From Eubacteriaceae bacterium UBA1433 (GTDB lineage Bacteria; Bacillota; Clostridia; Eubacteriales; UBA1433), in contig DCTT01000009.1 in the NCBI GenBank assembly GCA_002329295.1, forward strand, positions 44,748 through 62,548: 17,801 nt of DNA. Reading direction: 5' to 3'. Every line of letters begins with the position of its first letter. The first letter of the stretch is position 1. A program made the translations under genes and the position numbers. This document shows, one piece after another, positions 1 to 7,933 of this stretch. The notes under the pieces were generated by a model. It saw only the letters and a list, made by a program, of their open reading frames with translations. It was not told the origin of the DNA and searched no databases.

Positions 1-1
1 G

Positions 2-862
2 TTGACGGTTCCACAGGATGCCGCCGCACTGCGTCGAAGAACCTATGAGTGTTACGCCATGTTGCTTGCTGCAGGGCTAAAGCCCGAAAAGTCGGTGCTT
101 TTTGTGCAGTCCCATGTTGCGGCGCACAGTGAATTGGCCTGGTTATTGAATTGTTATACTTATATGGGTGAATTGTCGCGCATGATACAATTCAAAGAAA
201 AATCGGCCAAGCAGGGCGAGAATATCCGCTCTGCACTGTTTGGATATCCGGTGTTGATGGCGGCGGACATCTTGCTTTATCAAACGCATTATGTTCCCGT
301 GGGAGAAGACCAACGACAACATATCGAAATTACACGGGACATTGCCATGCGCTTTAACAACACGTACTCGCAGACTTTTACAATTCCTGAAGGATATTAT
401 CCGAAAACCGGCGCCAGAATTATGAGTTTGCAAGATCCGCAAAGCAAAATGAGCAAATCCGACACCAACGTCAATGCTTATATTACGCTCAAAGATAAGC
501 CGGAAGAAATTTTGCGTAAAATGAAACGTGCGATTACCGATTCCGACAATGAAATTTATTATGATGAAGAAAACAAGCCCGGCATATCGAACCTTTTACA
601 AATTTACGCCTCTTCTCGCGGATTGAATTTGGAGCAAGCACAGAGCCAATGTGCATCACTTTCTTATGCGGAGTTAAAAATTCAGGTGGCTGAAGGCGTC
701 ATTGAAATTTTGAAACCTATTCAGGTGCACTATGAAGAGATGATGAAAAACAAAGACTTGTTGGAAAAACATATGAAAGAAGGAGCAGAAAAAGCGGAAT
801 ATGTAGCCAATAAAACCTTGAAAAAAGTGCAGAAAAAAGTAGGATTGGTGCTGCGTAAATAA
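2..862 (+). CDS. trpS: Tryptophanyl-tRNA synthetase, C-terminal part (5' end outside window)
   Basis: Class I aminoacyl-tRNA synthetase that charges tRNA-Trp in the cytoplasm. The frame is open to the window edge. The first in-window residues fit the family stretch LTVPQD, so the TTG at position 2 is an internal Leu codon and not a start. The N-terminal part with the HIGH-type motif is missing. Visible landmarks are the segment around SHVAAHSELAW, the tryptophan/ATP pocket region with GEDQRQHIE, and the signature KMSKS at window residues 149-153 (bases 446-460), followed by the MKRAITDSD segment. About 286 residues are present, close to what remains of a family length of about 330-340 after losing the first strand and helix. 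A 198-bp A+T-rich gap follows; no clear terminator hairpin is seen in it. Family assignment is secure from the motifs. Confidence 0.96.
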   Translation: MTVPQDAAALRRRTYECYAMLLAAGLKPEKSVLFVQSHVAAHSELAWLLNCYTYMGELSRMIQFKEKSAKQGENIRSALFGYPVLMAADILLYQTHYVPVGEDQRQHIEITRDIAMRFNNTYSQTFTIPEGYYPKTGARIMSLQDPQSKMSKSDTNVNAYITLKDKPEEILRKMKRAITDSDNEIYYDEENKPGISNLLQIYASSRGLNLEQAQSQCASLSYAELKIQVAEGVIEILKPIQVHYEEMMKNKDLLEKHMKEGAEKAEYVANKTLKKVQKKVGLVLRK

Positions 863-1060
863 ATGTATATACATAAAACAAAAATTATAAATATGCGACA
901 AAACAAGAAAAATACGCAGAAATTTCGTATGAATGTATTAATATTTATGCAAAAAGACAAAAAAAGCAGGATATTTTTAAAAATCGTATTTCTTTTTTTA
1001 TAGACATTGATTATAATAGTACCATTCGATTGTTTTACATAATGAATAAGGAGGATACAA
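863..1060. other. A+T-rich intergenic region trpS-pyc
   Basis: A 198-bp A+T-rich spacer without a credible gene. It holds a perfect 12-bp palindrome, ATGTATATACAT at 863-874, directly after the trpS stop. A small inverted repeat (ATACG/CGTAT) lies around 911-930. The pyc promoter candidate and ribosome binding site are at its right end. No hairpin followed by a U-tract is convincing as the trpS terminator. Confidence 0.5.
989..1017 (+). promoter_or_regulatory. Candidate pyc promoter
   Basis: A perfect -10 box TATAAT at 1012-1017 lies 43 bases before the pyc start. The matching -35 position 17 bp upstream (989-994, TTTCTT) is poor, so the call rests mainly on the -10 box and on A+T-rich DNA before it. 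Confidence 0.4.
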
Positions 1061-4000
1061 ATGGAAATCAAAGCTTTTAGAAAGATTTTAATTGCCAATC
1101 GCGGCGAAATCGCCATTCGCGTCATCCGTGCCGTAAACGAATTGGGTCTTCGGAGTGTAGCGGTTTACTCAAAAGAAGATAAAGTTGCCCTTTTCCGCAG
1201 CAAAGCGGATGAGTCATATATGCTGGATCCCGAAAAAACACCGGTGGGAGCTTATTTGGATATTTATAAGATTATCGAGATTGCCAAAGCCAGACGGGCT
1301 ACAGCGATTCATCCGGGATACGGATTTTTGGCGGAAAACCCTGAATTTGTGCGCGCCTGTGAGCAGGAAAACATCACCTTTATAGGACCTTCTGCCGATG
1401 TAATGGAAATTTTCGGCGACAAAGTAGCGGCGAAAAAAATGGCGCAAAAAATAGGGATTCCCACTTTGTCGGGGACAGAAAAGCCTGTACAAAGTGAAGA
1501 AGAACTGGTTCAAATCGCTGAAGAAATCGGCTATCCGATCATTCTCAAAGCTTCCTTCGGCGGAGGCGGTCGGGGGATGCGTGTGGTGCGGGAAAAAAGC
1601 GGACTAATCAAAGAATATCGCACTGCGGTGAGTGAAGCAAAGAAAGCTTTCGGTAACGGAGATGTGTTTGTTGAGCGCTATTTAGAGAAACCTCGCCATG
1701 TGGAAGTGCAAATTTTGGCGGATCAATACGGCAATGTGGTGCATCTGTATGAAAGAGACTGCTCGATTCAAAGGCGTCATCAAAAGATTATCGAATTTAC
1801 GCCTTCTCTTGCCATTGACGATGAAAAAAGAGAAAAAATTTGCGCCGATGCGGTGAGATTGGCAAAAGAAGTGGGGTATGTCAATGCCGGGACGGTGGAG
1901 TTTTTGCTGGACGAAGCGGGAAATTACTATTTTATGGAAATGAATCCGCGTATTCAGGTAGAGCATACTGTAACCGAGATGACGACAGGCATAGATATTG
2001 TGCAAGCGCAAATATTGATTGCACAGGGATATGCCCTGGACAGCGATGAAATCAGCATTAAGTCTCAGGCGGATATTTGTCCGCGCGGCGCGGCCATCCA
2101 GTGCAGAATCACAGCGGAAGATCCGAAGAATAACTTCCTTCCCGATACGGGGAAAATTTTGGTTTATCGAACCGCGGCAGGAAACGGAGTTCGTTTGGAC
2201 GGCGGAAACGGCCATGCCGGTGCAGAAATCACTCCCTATTACGACAGTTTGCTTGTCAAAACCATCGTCTGGGATAAAACCTTTGAAGCAGCTCGAAAAA
2301 AAGCTCTCCGCGCTCTGAAGGAGCACTATGTAGAAGGCGTTCAGACCAACACGGACTTTTTGATCAATGTGTTGCAGCACGAAGAATTTAAGAGCGGTCG
2401 CTGCAATACAATGTTTATTGACCAACACCCGGAGCTTTTTGCCACGAAAAAAGCAGAAGACGGCGAAGCAAAACTGGCGAAATATTTGAGTGAGATTATC
2501 ATCAATAAAACTCAGGGCGAAAAGAAAGATTATCCGGAGCCTATTATTCCTAACATCGACGGCATGGAAGTGAGAGATGGTCTGAAGCAATTGTTGGACA
2601 GCAAAGGACCGGAAGCAGTGGTGGATTATGTCAAAAAACAAAAGAGATTGCTGGTAACAGATACGACTTTTCGTGATGCGCATCAGTCTCTTGCGGCTAC
2701 AAGATTGCGTACAAGAGATATGCTGGATATTTCGCGTGCAGTGTCTGTGTATGAAGCAGATATCTTTTCGATGGAGATGTGGGGCGGTGCCACCTTTGAT
2801 ACGGCTTATAGATTTTTGCACGAATCGCCCTGGACAAGGCTCAAAAGACTCAGAAAGCGCATTCCGAATATTTTGTTTCAAATGCTTTTGCGCGGCACCA
2901 ATACGGTCGGCTATAAAAACTATCCCGACAACGTCGTTGTGGAATTTGTCAGAGTATCGGCACAGGCGGGCATAGACGTATTTCGTATTTTTGACTCTCT
3001 CAATTGGTTGGAGGCAGTAAAGCTGCCCTGTGAAGAAGTATTAAAAAACAATAAAATTGCCGAAGTGGCGCTATGCTATACAGGAGATATTTTAGACAAG
3101 AGCAAAACAAAATACGACTTGGAATATTATGTAAAAAAAGCAAAAGAAATTGAAGCCATGGGGGCGCATATCCTTTGTATCAAGGACATGAGCGGTTTGG
3201 TTCGTCCGGCAGCGGCACATTTGCTTTTTAAGACACTAAAAGAAGAGGTAAATATTCCCGTACATTTCCATACGCATGACACAGCAGGCAATGCGGTGGC
3301 TTCCGTGCTCAGTGCAGCTTCGGCCGGTGTGGATATTGCCGACATGGCGTTAAATACCATGAGCGGACTTACTTCGCAGCCTGCATTAAACAGCATTGTG
3401 GCGGCGCTCAAACACACGGAAAGAGATACGGAACTCGATGAATTTGGACTGCAGCTGCTCAGTGATTATTGGGAAAATGTGCGGCCGGTATATCATGAGG
3501 CCGAGTCGGGTATGATAACTCCTACAGCGGAGATTTATCGTTATGAAGTGCCCGGCGGGCAATATTCCAACTTAAAGCAACAAGCGGAAAGTTTTGGCTT
3601 AGGTCATCGATTCCGCGATCTTTTGGAAGCCTACAAGGATGCCAACGAACTCTTTGGCGACATTGTCAAAGTAACGCCTTCTTCCAAGTCGGTGGGAGAC
3701 ATGGCCATCTTCATGATTCAAAACGAGCTTACGATAGAAAATATTTATGAAAAAGGGAAAAATCTTGCGTTTCCCGATTCGGTTGTAGACTTTTTTATGG
3801 GTATGTTGGGCCAGCCGGAAGGCGGATTTAACACAAGATTGCAAGAAATTGTTCTGAAAGGACAAGAGCCTTTGACGGTACGTCCGGGAGAACTTCTGGA
3901 AGATGTGGATTTTGATGCGATTCGCAAAGATTACAAAGAACGCTATGGAAAAGATATGAATGACAAGTCGGTTCTCAGCGCGGCTCTGTATCCGAAAGTT

Positions 4001-4498
4001 TATGACGATTACATGAAATTTTTGCAGGAATACGGCGATTACGTGCAAATGGATTCTCATGTATTTTTCAATTCTCTCAAATTGGGAGAAGAAACGGAAG
4101 TAGAGTTAGAAAAGGGTGTACGTTGCATGATTAAACTGGTACATATCGGCAGCAACGTAGGTGAAGACGGCTACAGGCATTTTGTCTATGAAATCAACGG
4201 ATTTAGACGTGACATTTACGTGAAAGATGAACATTCATTGCCGGCGGTATATCAAAAAACCGTGAGAATGGCTGAAGAGGGAAATGAAAAACATATTTCT
4301 CCGCCTATTAACGGAACCGTAATGGCCATTCATGTCTCGGTCGGTGAGGAAGTGAAGAAAAATCAGCCGTTGATGATTGTAGAGGCGATGAAGATGGAAA
4401 CGGAAATTACCTCTCCGATAGACAGCGTCATAGCGGCCATTCATGTTTCACAAGGAGACGGTGTAGAAAAAGGACAACTGATGATTGAACTGGAATAA
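1061..4498 (+). CDS. pyc: Pyruvate carboxylase (single-chain, biotin-dependent)
   Basis: Catalyses ATP- and bicarbonate-dependent carboxylation of pyruvate to oxaloacetate, the anaplerotic feed for the TCA branch and aspartate-family synthesis. All three functional parts are on one 1145-residue chain, the usual length. Residues 1 to about 450 are the biotin carboxylase, starting ILIANRGEIA, with the ATP-grasp glycine loop FGGGGRGMRVV and the motif EMNPRIQVEHTVTE. The carboxyltransferase barrel begins at DTTFRDAHQS (D534) and includes MEMWGGATFD and CIKDMSG, with K708 as the probable carbamylated metal ligand. A C-terminal biotinyl domain carries EAMKMET, with K1111 the biotin attachment site. 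The CT domain could suggest oxaloacetate decarboxylase or a 5S transcarboxylase subunit, but the fused BC domain makes pyruvate carboxylase the right call. The start is ATG 1061, with AAGGAGGA at 1048-1055. It is monocistronic, ending at a strong bidirectional terminator. Confidence 0.98.
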   Translation: MEIKAFRKILIANRGEIAIRVIRAVNELGLRSVAVYSKEDKVALFRSKADESYMLDPEKTPVGAYLDIYKIIEIAKARRATAIHPGYGFLAENPEFVRACEQENITFIGPSADVMEIFGDKVAAKKMAQKIGIPTLSGTEKPVQSEEELVQIAEEIGYPIILKASFGGGGRGMRVVREKSGLIKEYRTAVSEAKKAFGNGDVFVERYLEKPRHVEVQILADQYGNVVHLYERDCSIQRRHQKIIEFTPSLAIDDEKREKICADAVRLAKEVGYVNAGTVEFLLDEAGNYYFMEMNPRIQVEHTVTEMTTGIDIVQAQILIAQGYALDSDEISIKSQADICPRGAAIQCRITAEDPKNNFLPDTGKILVYRTAAGNGVRLDGGNGHAGAEITPYYDSLLVKTIVWDKTFEAARKKALRALKEHYVEGVQTNTDFLINVLQHEEFKSGRCNTMFIDQHPELFATKKAEDGEAKLAKYLSEIIINKTQGEKKDYPEPIIPNIDGMEVRDGLKQLLDSKGPEAVVDYVKKQKRLLVTDTTFRDAHQSLAATRLRTRDMLDISRAVSVYEADIFSMEMWGGATFDTAYRFLHESPWTRLKRLRKRIPNILFQMLLRGTNTVGYKNYPDNVVVEFVRVSAQAGIDVFRIFDSLNWLEAVKLPCEEVLKNNKIAEVALCYTGDILDKSKTKYDLEYYVKKAKEIEAMGAHILCIKDMSGLVRPAAAHLLFKTLKEEVNIPVHFHTHDTAGNAVASVLSAASAGVDIADMALNTMSGLTSQPALNSIVAALKHTERDTELDEFGLQLLSDYWENVRPVYHEAESGMITPTAEIYRYEVPGGQYSNLKQQAESFGLGHRFRDLLEAYKDANELFGDIVKVTPSSKSVGDMAIFMIQNELTIENIYEKGKNLAFPDSVVDFFMGMLGQPEGGFNTRLQEIVLKGQEPLTVRPGELLEDVDFDAIRKDYKERYGKDMNDKSVLSAALYPKVYDDYMKFLQEYGDYVQMDSHVFFNSLKLGEETEVELEKGVRCMIKLVHIGSNVGEDGYRHFVYEINGFRRDIYVKDEHSLPAVYQKTVRMAEEGNEKHISPPINGTVMAIHVSVGEEVKKNQPLMIVEAMKMETEITSPIDSVIAAIHVSQGDGVEKGQLMIELE

Positions 4499-4506
4499 AG
4501 AAATAA

Positions 4507-4538
4507 AAAAAAGACCTGCGGATCCGCAGGTCTTTTTT
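4507..4538. terminator. Bidirectional intrinsic terminator between pyc and GNAT gene
   Basis: A perfect inverted repeat: the arm AGACCTGCGGA meets its complement at 4522/4523. It is flanked by an A-run on the left and a T-run on the right, so it forms a G+C-rich hairpin with a U-tract on either strand. It lies 9 bases after the pyc stop and directly beside the stop of the convergent acetyltransferase gene (4540), so it should end both transcripts. Confidence 0.93.
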
Positions 4539-4539
4539 A

Positions 4540-5100
4540 TCAAGGAAACATTTTCACCAACAACAATCTGTCGTGATTGTGTGTATAGATAATGAGATGG
4601 CGATAAGGTTCAAAACCCAAAGAAGTAACCGACTTGAGGCTGGCGGCATTATCGGGATGGATCAGCGTAAAAAAGAGCTTGATACCGCGCGCATATGCCC
4701 AGGTAAGGGTATATTCGATCATTTTTCTTTGCAGTCGGTTGCTGCGATAAGCCGGGTCTACAAATGCGCCGGCCAACAACATTTTGGGTACGGCGTGGTA
4801 TTGTTCATCTAAATAAGGCAGAACTTCATCAAAATCATCCCCGCAAACACTGGCGGCGCGAAAAGCAATAAGCTCGCCGTCTTCGTCAAAAACCCCTAAA
4901 AGCAAATTGTCTTCGCAGGCAAAGAGGGCAAGCAAATCCTTTCTTTCAAAAGGGACAAAGAGGTCGGAATCTGTCAATGAGGACACAACTTTTTCTTGCA
5001 GTTGTAAAATTTCATCAACAGTGTGCATGTCGACCTTTCGGAGCAGGACGGTTTGCGTGCGAAGAGTGTGTTGGTTTTTGATAAAAGGTAATTTCAACAT
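4540..5100 (-). CDS. GNAT-family N-acetyltransferase, substrate unknown
   Basis: A protein of about 186 residues with the GNAT fold, which transfers an acyl group from acyl-CoA to an amine. Visible features are the central strand and acetyl-CoA loop region (AGAFVDPAYRSNRLQRKMI, compatible with the Q/RxxGxG/A loop although the glycines are replaced), then a helix and the late motif HPDNAASLKSVTSLGFEPY typical of the GNAT C-terminal half. The substrate cannot be told. I chose ATG at 5098-5100, which has AAAGG about 10 bases upstream. An in-frame TTG at 5149-5151 would add 17 residues and start 5 bases after the mntP stop, but shows only a weak ribosome site. It is the last gene of a probable three-gene operon (PfkB-like, mntP, GNAT) and ends at the shared terminator. 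Confidence 0.78.
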   Translation of the reverse strand: MLKLPFIKNQHTLRTQTVLLRKVDMHTVDEILQLQEKVVSSLTDSDLFVPFERKDLLALFACEDNLLLGVFDEDGELIAFRAASVCGDDFDEVLPYLDEQYHAVPKMLLAGAFVDPAYRSNRLQRKMIEYTLTWAYARGIKLFFTLIHPDNAASLKSVTSLGFEPYRHLIIYTHNHDRLLLVKMFP

Positions 5101-5156
5101 AAAGAAGTTGCCTTTCAAAAAATAATGATGAATGCGTTTGATCGGAAGCAAAGATA

Positions 5157-5726
5157 TTATCCGAGCATATGTTGAACAAAGATGTGAATCCCGATAATGA
5201 TTAAAATCGATCCGCCGAAGAGTTCTGCTTTTTTTCTAAATTTTATGCCGAATCGCTGTCCGACATAATAAGCCACAAGACACACCAGGAAAGTGATGAT
5301 ACCGATAGCCGATACAGCGACAAATATGTTGACATCAATAAGGGCAAGTGAAATGCCGAAAGCCAGTGCATCGATGCTGGTAGCCACAGCCTGAAGCAAC
5401 AAATCTTTTTGCGTCAAAGAGGACGGTTTTTGAGTTGGAGAGATATCGGAATGATTTTTCAGCGCCTCGAAAATCATTTTGGAGCCCAGGAACACAAGAA
5501 TGATTAAAATGATCCAATGATCAATTTGCATTATAGCGTTGCGAAAAAGACTGCCGGCAAAGTAGCCGATAAGAGGCATGGCAGCCTGAAAGAGGCCGAA
5601 ATAAAAAGCCATGAGCAATACAGTTGATTTGCGAGTGTGTTTATAATAAAGGCCGTTTGCAACTGAGACGGCAGCTGCATCCATCGACAGACCCAGTGCA
5701 GCCAACATCAAAGTAAAAAAACTCAA
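5157..5726 (-). CDS. mntP: Manganese efflux pump, MntP family (TTG start)
   Basis: A small integral membrane exporter (189 residues, the usual size) of the MntP/YebN family, which removes excess Mn(II) from the cytoplasm. About six hydrophobic helices are visible in two related halves. Each half carries the family signature: LSMDAAAVSVANG (D16) near the N-terminus and ATSIDALAFGIS (D119) in the second half; these Asp-containing helices are conserved in the family. A variable polar loop (about residues 90-108) joins the halves. The start is TTG at 5724-5726, fixed by a strong GGAGG 7 bases upstream and by the position of the first helix; no closer ATG fits. It starts 27 bases after the PfkB-like stop and is followed at once by the GNAT gene. 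I see no yybP-ykoY-type leader or MntR-like site directly upstream. Confidence 0.93.
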   Translation of the reverse strand: MSFFTLMLAALGLSMDAAAVSVANGLYYKHTRKSTVLLMAFYFGLFQAAMPLIGYFAGSLFRNAIMQIDHWIILIILVFLGSKMIFEALKNHSDISPTQKPSSLTQKDLLLQAVATSIDALAFGISLALIDVNIFVAVSAIGIITFLVCLVAYYVGQRFGIKFRKKAELFGGSILIIIGIHIFVQHMLG

Positions 5727-5733
5727 AGGATAT

Positions 5734-5738
5734 CCTCC
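5734..5738 (-). promoter_or_regulatory. Ribosome binding site that fixes the TTG start of mntP
   Basis: The minus strand reads GGAGG here, followed by 7 bases and then TTG. This is the best Shine-Dalgarno site in the operon and decides the unusual start. Confidence 0.8.
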
Positions 5739-5753
5739 GTCAAAAGGTAGTTG

Positions 5754-6752
5754 TCAGGGAGTTTTTGCAATTTCTTCATCATCATAAGATGTTTGTCTAC
5801 GTTCCAATTCGACTTTTTCTGCAGATTCCGTATCAACTTTTGTACTGTCACGCAGAACGTCACTGACTTTTTGTAATGTAAAAGAGTTCATTTCTCCTTG
5901 AGGCAAGTCGAGAGCCAGTGCGTAGCACGCTTGTGCAAACAAAGCAGTTTGGTAAAAGGTCAACTCGTTGTACAGTCCATAGATAATGGCGGCCGTATAA
6001 GCTTGTTCGGCGCCGGGTTTTGTAAAACTCTTGGACTGAAAAGCGGGAACATGTACCAAAGTGTCGTTATTTGCAGCAACAGAACCGTATTCGTCCAAGA
6101 TGATAAACACAGTCTGCAAGCCTTTTTCGTTGAGCAAATATTTAGCACAGTCTTTTGCATCGGCAACGCCGGTAATCATTCCTCCGCGCAAACGTTCCGC
6201 TTGAAATTTGTTGAGTGCGATAATGTCAAATTGCGGAAGAATCTCAGTCAAATCGGTCCACTCAAAATAGCTCACCGGCTCAAAGATTTTTTTCTTTGCC
6301 GTTGTTTCGAAAGCAATATGGTGCAGTGTATTAAAATCCAGCGTTGAGTCGGCCAGAATAATGCTCGTCTCGTCAATGGATGCGTTTTGGATGATGTCGG
6401 CAGAGAGCCTGTGGGCGAGACAAGGACCGGTAATGGAGGTGTAGACATCTCCTTCCAAATCCAAAATATGTATGTTGGCCGATGTGGACATGTCGGATAC
6501 CTGGATGCTTAATTCGGTATCAACTCCCATTTGTTTTAAACCGGCAAGAAGATTGGCACCGGCAACATCATCGCCCACCACCGTCAAAATTTTACAGGAA
6601 ATGTCGAGACGTGTCAGTAGTTCAGCAATATTTCGCGCCACACCTCCATGGCGAAACTTAACGGACCCTTCCGATTCATGTTGTGCCAAAATTCGACTGT
6701 TGCTGTGTGCAATGACATCAATGCTTGATGCACCTATGATCAATATGTTCAT
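5754..6752 (-). CDS. PfkB/ribokinase-fold protein lacking the catalytic Asp
   Basis: A 332-residue protein with the PfkB (ribokinase) fold. Its N-terminus is kinase-like: IIGASSIDVIAH (D12 at the usual substrate-binding place), then HGGVARNIAE (G36, G37, N41), a spacing seen in pseudouridine kinase and ribokinase relatives, then a long middle with the expected VVGDDVAG. The second family signature, normally (D)TxGAGD with the Asp as catalytic base and the glycines as anion hole, reads here as TKPGAEQAYTAA: E249-Q250 replace Gly-Asp. Phosphoryl transfer to a hydroxyl would not be expected to work normally. The C-terminal 30 residues are highly charged and non-family. The start is ATG 6752 with a weak GGGTG site. 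It is the first gene of the operon with mntP and the GNAT gene. It may be a pseudokinase or regulatory/binding protein; the fold is sure, the function is not. Confidence 0.82.
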   Translation of the reverse strand: MNILIIGASSIDVIAHSNSRILAQHESEGSVKFRHGGVARNIAELLTRLDISCKILTVVGDDVAGANLLAGLKQMGVDTELSIQVSDMSTSANIHILDLEGDVYTSITGPCLAHRLSADIIQNASIDETSIILADSTLDFNTLHHIAFETTAKKKIFEPVSYFEWTDLTEILPQFDIIALNKFQAERLRGGMITGVADAKDCAKYLLNEKGLQTVFIILDEYGSVAANNDTLVHVPAFQSKSFTKPGAEQAYTAAIIYGLYNELTFYQTALFAQACYALALDLPQGEMNSFTLQKVSDVLRDSTKVDTESAEKVELERRQTSYDDEEIAKTP

Positions 6753-6789
6753 ACTTCACCCGTTGGCAATTAAAATTTCTTTACTATTC

Positions 6790-6819
6790 AGTATAGCATA
6801 AAAGGTTTTAGAATTACAA
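6790..6819 (-). promoter_or_regulatory. Promoter of the PfkB-like/mntP/GNAT operon
   Basis: The minus strand reads TTGTAA (6814-6819), 18 bp, then TGC TATACT (6790-6795), an extended -10 box, 37 bases before the ATG at 6752. The core CAGTATA (plus strand) recurs at 6822-6828, 33 bp upstream. Confidence 0.65.
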
Positions 6820-6892
6820 TACAGTATATTTTGGTATAAGACGATTGCATGAATTTCAACATACAAAGAAAAAGGTACCGAAAATCACGGGG

Positions 6893-7777
6893 TCATTCAG
6901 TGTCGGCACTGTTAAGAGATTTCGGTTTTTTTTGGCTGAAAAAAGCTGAGCCTATAATGAAAATACCACCGAGTATTTGAAAGAAGTTTAAGGGTTCCGA
7001 TAACAACACAGCAGAAAAGAGTACAGCAGAGATTGGGTCTAAATAGCTGAGCGAGGCAATGGAGGAAGCAGGTAAATGTTTGACACCGGTAAAATAGAGC
7101 AAATAAGCAAAGCCGGTATGAAACAGTCCCAAAATCAAGATATAAGGAACAGAAGAAGAAGGAATTGCAGCCGGAGAAAAAGGCTCGAAAATCAATACAT
7201 AAGGCAACAAAACCGCAACGGCGAAAATCAACTGCATCAAAGTCGCCTCAAGACCGCTTAAATCCTTAAAAAATTTGTTGGTCAAAATCACACTTGCATA
7301 AAGTCCCGCCGCACAGAGACCGAAAAAAATACCTTTCATATGGTCGTAAGACGAAGATTGAGACGGAGAGCTTTTGACAATAAACAGCATGCCGAACATG
7401 GCGACAACTACGCAGAGCAGTTTTTGCCAGGAAAAGGTATCTTTTAAAATGACAGGCGCCAACAAAACGACAATAATCGGTGCGCAATAATAGCTGAGAG
7501 TGGCATTGGCAATGGTCGTGTATTTATAGGCCTGAAACAAAAAGATCCAGTTAAAGGCCATGGCTGCAGAGGAAAAAAGAAGTAAGTGCAGGTTTTTTCG
7601 AACGGCGACGAAAGAAAATTGTTGTCGTGAAAAAAAGATAAAAGCAATCAAAAATACGCTGGCCAAAATGCCTCGCATCAGTGAAAGTGCGGCTGAGGAA
7701 ACAGAAATGGGACGCACAAACAAACCGAGACTGCCGAAAATGAGCATGGCGCTGATAAACTGTATCTTTGCTTTCAT
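6893..7777 (-). CDS. EamA/DMT-superfamily permease
   Basis: An integral membrane protein of about 294 residues with ten hydrophobic stretches in two EamA repeats, the normal size for the drug/metabolite transporter superfamily. The first repeat begins at IQFISAMLIFGSLGLFVRP and includes LMRGILASVFLIAF and NATLSYYCAPIIVVLLAP. The second repeat has YLLYFTGVKHLPASSIASLSYLDPISAVLF near the C-terminus, a typical EamA ending. Substrates in this family range over amino acids, nucleosides and other metabolites and cannot be inferred here. I chose ATG at 7775-7777, with AAAGG 8 bases upstream; the longer TTG start at 7828 would lie only about 18 bases below the -35 box of the promoter and inside it. 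It has its own promoter and no close partner gene. Confidence 0.9.
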   Translation of the reverse strand: MKAKIQFISAMLIFGSLGLFVRPISVSSAALSLMRGILASVFLIAFIFFSRQQFSFVAVRKNLHLLLFSSAAMAFNWIFLFQAYKYTTIANATLSYYCAPIIVVLLAPVILKDTFSWQKLLCVVVAMFGMLFIVKSSPSQSSSYDHMKGIFFGLCAAGLYASVILTNKFFKDLSGLEATLMQLIFAVAVLLPYVLIFEPFSPAAIPSSSVPYILILGLFHTGFAYLLYFTGVKHLPASSIASLSYLDPISAVLFSAVLLSEPLNFFQILGGIFIIGSAFFSQKKPKSLNSADTE

Positions 7778-7809
7778 AGGTACTTGCCTTTTGGTGTGTA
7801 ATGCAGAAA

Positions 7810-7838
7810 AGTATATGAAATTTTGCAAAAAATGTCAA
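7810..7838 (-). promoter_or_regulatory. Near-consensus promoter of the EamA permease gene
   Basis: The minus strand reads TTGACA (7833-7838), exactly 17 bp, then TATACT (7810-7815). The start of transcription would fall near 7803, about 25 bases before the chosen ATG at 7777, which excludes the upstream TTG start. Confidence 0.85.
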
Positions 7839-7933
7839 TGTGAAAAATGTAGAGGATGGTTTGTTCCTGTAAAGCAGATGGTTACAAAAGCCTGAAAACA
7901 AAAGAAGCGACAATGACAAAAGACAAAAAATTT

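Noticed and set aside
863..874. Palindrome ATGTATATACAT as an operator or trpS terminator
   Set aside because: It is made of A/T steps, is followed by A and not T bases, and stands alone; no repressor family can be named from it.
911..998. Long-range complement between AAATACG near 911 and CGTATTT before a T-run near 990 as a terminator of trpS
   Set aside because: Only about 7 A+T-rich pairs with a loop of some 70 bases, too weak for an intrinsic terminator.
1682..2881. 399-codon open frame on the minus strand inside pyc
   Set aside because: It lies fully opposite a clear pyruvate carboxylase, and its translation is rich in Cys, His, Arg and Phe with no family motifs, typical of a shadow frame.
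7778..7828. TTG at 7828 as the start of the EamA permease
   Set aside because: It lies upstream of the predicted transcription start and inside the near-consensus promoter; ATG 7777 has AAAGG in place.
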